A model generated the notes under the pieces. It was not told the origin of the DNA. It ran no database searches and saw nothing but the letters and a program-made list of their open reading frames with translations. The translations under genes were made by a program, and so were the position numbers. From Neisseriaceae bacterium HSC-16F19 (lineage in GTDB: Bacteria > Pseudomonadota > Gammaproteobacteria > Burkholderiales > Neisseriaceae), in the NCBI RefSeq assembly GCF_024171525.1, contig NZ_JALJZY010000010.1:36417-100416 (forward strand): a stretch of DNA of 64,000 bases, in the 5' to 3' direction. Every line of letters starts with the position of its first letter. Within the stretch, counting starts at the first letter, position 1. Below are positions 62,143-64,000 of this stretch, piece after piece.

Positions 62143-62892
62143 ATGTCTGAGCAACACAAATCCGCATGGTGGGCGCTGGGCGCGCTCTTGGCCGTGGGCA
62201 TGGTGGCCGCCGCTTTTGTGCTCGGCACCCAGTTTAAAAACTTCCGCCAGCCCGGCACCATCACCGTGAAAGGTTTGGCCGAAGCGCCTTATCAGGCCGA
62301 TGTGGCGCAATGGGAAGTGGGTGTTTCCATATGGGGTGCCGATTACGGCATCGCCATGAATGCGGCCAAAGCGGAAACCGACAAATTGCAGGCATTTTTG
62401 AACCGGCAGGGCTTTATGGCCGCCGACATCAGCGTGAATCCCTTGCGAGTGAACGAACACCGTGAGGAATACCGTGACGACGAAGGCCGCTACCACACCC
62501 GCCGCAACGGCTTTGTCGCCACCCAGGCGCTGATTGTCAACAGCCGCGACCTGCCGCGCATCCAGCAGGCACTGGCCGAGCTGCAAAACCTCAAGGCGCA
62601 AAACGATGCCTTTACCTTCGAGCAGCCGCAATACCTGCTCAGCAATCTGGAAAACATCAAGCGCGACCTGATTGCCAAAGCCACCGCCGATGCCCAGGTG
62701 CGGGCGGAGGAATTTGCCAAAACCGGCAAGGTGAAGGTGGGCATGATGCGCAGCGCCTCGCAAGGCGCGTTCAACATCCTTGCCGCCAACAGCAGCGACA
62801 ATGACGACGTCGATTACGGCGGCACCTACGACAAACGCACCGTAGACAAACAAGTGCGCTTGGTGGTGACCATTGAGTACGGTATTGATTGA
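62143..62892 (+). CDS. SIMPL-domain (DUF541) envelope protein
   Basis: A 249-residue protein with one N-terminal membrane anchor (WWALGALLAVGMVAAAFVLG, residues about 9-28) followed by a periplasmic SIMPL/DUF541 domain: GTITVKGLAEAPYQADVAQWEVGVS, then FVATQALIVNSRDLPRIQQAL and KATADAQVRAEEFAKTGKVKVG. Relatives such as YggE have been tied to oxidative stress, but activity is unknown. ATG at 62143 with AAAGGA upstream. Confidence 0.87.
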   Translation: MSEQHKSAWWALGALLAVGMVAAAFVLGTQFKNFRQPGTITVKGLAEAPYQADVAQWEVGVSIWGADYGIAMNAAKAETDKLQAFLNRQGFMAADISVNPLRVNEHREEYRDDEGRYHTRRNGFVATQALIVNSRDLPRIQQALAELQNLKAQNDAFTFEQPQYLLSNLENIKRDLIAKATADAQVRAEEFAKTGKVKVGMMRSASQGAFNILAANSSDNDDVDYGGTYDKRTVDKQVRLVVTIEYGID

Positions 62893-62910
62893 TTGGGTCC
62901 GGCTGTAACA

Positions 62911-62944
62911 AAAGGCTGCCTGAAAAGTTTCAGGCAGCCTTTTA
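62911..62944. terminator. Inverted uptake-sequence pair between SIMPL and mtrR-like genes
   Basis: AAAAGGCTGCCTGAAAA..TTTCAGGCAGCCTTTTA, between converging genes. Confidence 0.8.
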
Positions 62945-62958
62945 TTCTGATACAAAAC

Positions 62959-63605
62959 TCACGAAGCCGGCGGGCAATCCGCCAACTGCGGGTTGTGGCG
63001 CAGATAGGGGTTGTGCGGCAGGCGGTCATCAGGCGCAGGCCGGTGGTTTTGAGGTCGAAGGCGGCGGTGGAGAGCCAGATGTCCAATATGCCTTTGAGGG
63101 TGGCGTGGCAGTAAAAGGCGGCTTGTTCGATGTCGGTATCCGGGTGCAGGGCGCCGTGTTGTACGCAGATGCGGAAGGCTTGGCGCAGCTGCTGCTGCCA
63201 TTGCGCCTGGTATTGCTGCACCAAGGCCACGATGGTGTGGTTGTCTTCGGTGAATTCGCAGTTCAAATGCAGGATGTGGCAGAACTTGCGGAAGTCGGCA
63301 TCGTCGGCGAGGCGGTGCAGGAATTGTTCCGAAGTGGCCAAGAGATTGCGCCAGATGTCGGGCGAGGCGGTGGCGATGTCGCTGTCGAGCTGGGTACTTA
63401 TTTCCGCGCTCCATTGTTGGAACAGGGCGTCAAACAGGTCTTCTTTGTTTTTGAAATGCCAATACAGGGCGCCGCGGGTGAGGCCGGCGGCGGCGGAGAT
63501 TTCCTGTAGCGAGGCGTGGCTGACGCCGCGGCGGTAAAACACGTCCAGGGCGGCGGCGAGCAGGGCTTCGCGGGTTTGTCGGGCTTCGGCTTTGGTTTTG
63601 CGCAT
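62959..63605 (-). CDS. mtrR: TetR-family repressor, MtrR-like, probable C-terminal frameshift
   Basis: Resembles MtrR, repressor of the mtrCDE efflux operon: starts MRKTKAEARQTREALLAAAL and has the helix-turn-helix SLQEISAAAGLTRGALYWHFKNKEDLFDALF, nearly identical to MtrR. As written, the frame runs on to 62826, through the terminator and into the SIMPL gene, giving 259 residues with an implausible tail. At 63026/63027 adding one base (LRLM then DRLPHNPYLRHNPQLADC) gives a stop at 62959 and about 215 residues, the size of MtrR (210). Coordinates given are for that restored gene; the DNA-binding domain is intact either way. The efflux genes, if present, would lie to the right. Confidence 0.8.
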
Positions 63606-64000
63606 ACGGGTTTACATAAATTTAAAATGCCGCCCGGTATGGGTGGCTTTGTTTACATACATTCTTGCATATATAATGCGCGGCGTAAACAGTTATTGTG
63701 AACTTTACATCGCTGCCCGGTGTTTTCAGGCAGCGATGTTTGTCGTTGTTTCACTTAAAGAAAGCACAGGCTAATCTGTGCCGTGACAGGGTGGGGCAAC
63801 GGCCTTGATGGCGGTTTCAGGCAGCCTGAAAAGCTTGTCTGGCTTCATTTTTAAGGCACAGGGCTTGTTTTGAACCCGAAAAGGCTACCTGAAACGATAA
63901 CGGTGGGTGCAACATAAACATCATTTACATTTTAACCTAAGGACATGGTTTACATCTTTGCATACAAATTCAAGTCCCGGGTTGGTTAATTTTGCGCCAT
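63606..64000. other. Non-coding region with promoter at the right window edge
   Basis: No gene is visible in these 395 bases. A sigma-70 promoter reads rightwards: TTGTTT (63649-63654), 17-base spacer, TATAAT (63672-63677). GTTTACAT occurs at 63610, 63651 and about 63949, with a related CATTTACAT near 63921. Two uptake-type sequences are present: TTTCAGGCAGCCTGAA (about 63818) and the variant AGGCTACCTGAA (about 63880). Confidence 0.6.

Noticed and set aside
63955..64000. Short frame starting ATGGTTTACATC at the right edge
   Set aside because: It stops after 14 codons and has no coding character.

Overview
The window is a GC-rich bacterial chromosome segment from the family Neisseriaceae. 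The main evidence is the DNA uptake sequence: AGGCTGCCTGAA and its complement occur dozens of times, often as inverted pairs at gene ends. This is the dialect described for Simonsiella-like Neisseriaceae, not the meningococcal ATGCCGTCTGAA. Gene content agrees: FetA and FbpBC, PilF/PilG/PilD, an MtrR-type repressor, an sdh-gltA-suc cluster in the neisserial order, and Correia-type repeats. No rRNA, tRNA, CRISPR array, complete insertion sequence or prophage was seen. The genes look like core genome; the unusual content lies in regulatory sites, repeats and apparent frameshifts.

Layout. 1-4.1 kb (minus): gcvH (cut by the edge), an AldA-type dehydrogenase, a DMP19/DUF4375 protein and gcvT behind a tandem glycine riboswitch. 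4.1-9.4 kb: lrp/asnC regulator, purN, a DUF3108 protein, a YbjN-like protein, rlmD and an L,D-transpeptidase. 9.7-13.6 kb (minus): ABC exporter, DUF1543 protein, ibaG and murA. 13.7-19.1 kb (minus): pilF-pilG-pilD-coaE-zapD-yacG. 19.3-22.3 kb (minus): a tightly coupled operon of a DUF442 phosphatase-like protein, an unassigned protein and recJ. 22.7-27.6 kb (minus): fetA followed by fbpB-fbpC with no binding-protein gene between them. 28-45.4 kb: mdh (minus), a GntR regulator, then sdhCDAB-sdhE-gltA-sucA-sucB-lipoprotein-lpdA, three small membrane proteins and sucCD. This encodes most of the oxidative TCA cycle. 45.5-52.6 kb: ligA, hemF, argP, a GNAT acetyltransferase, a B3/B4-domain protein, a LysE/ArgO exporter and a DUF1801 protein. 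53-64 kb: the giant NAD-glutamate dehydrogenase, an alpha/beta hydrolase, a decaying PIN-toxin/antitoxin pair, xerC, a thioesterase, a universal stress protein, a SIMPL-domain protein and an mtrR-like repressor with an apparent C-terminal frameshift. The promoter for whatever lies to the right is at the end.

The most interesting layer is between genes. At least seven Correia-type (CREE/NEMIS) elements share a core but have at least four different terminal-repeat types. Several palindromic repeats with GTAG heads (REPIN-like) carry at least six different stems. In two or three places a mobile repeat has inserted into another palindrome, with an uninterrupted arm or sister copy nearby that reveals the target site. 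Three genes show a probable single-base frameshift: fetA in an A8 tract, the mtrR-like gene and the antitoxin. A 39-43 bp perfect palindrome built round an uptake sequence is shared between the argP/GNAT and argO promoters. All functional assignments come from reading protein motifs; no database search was run.
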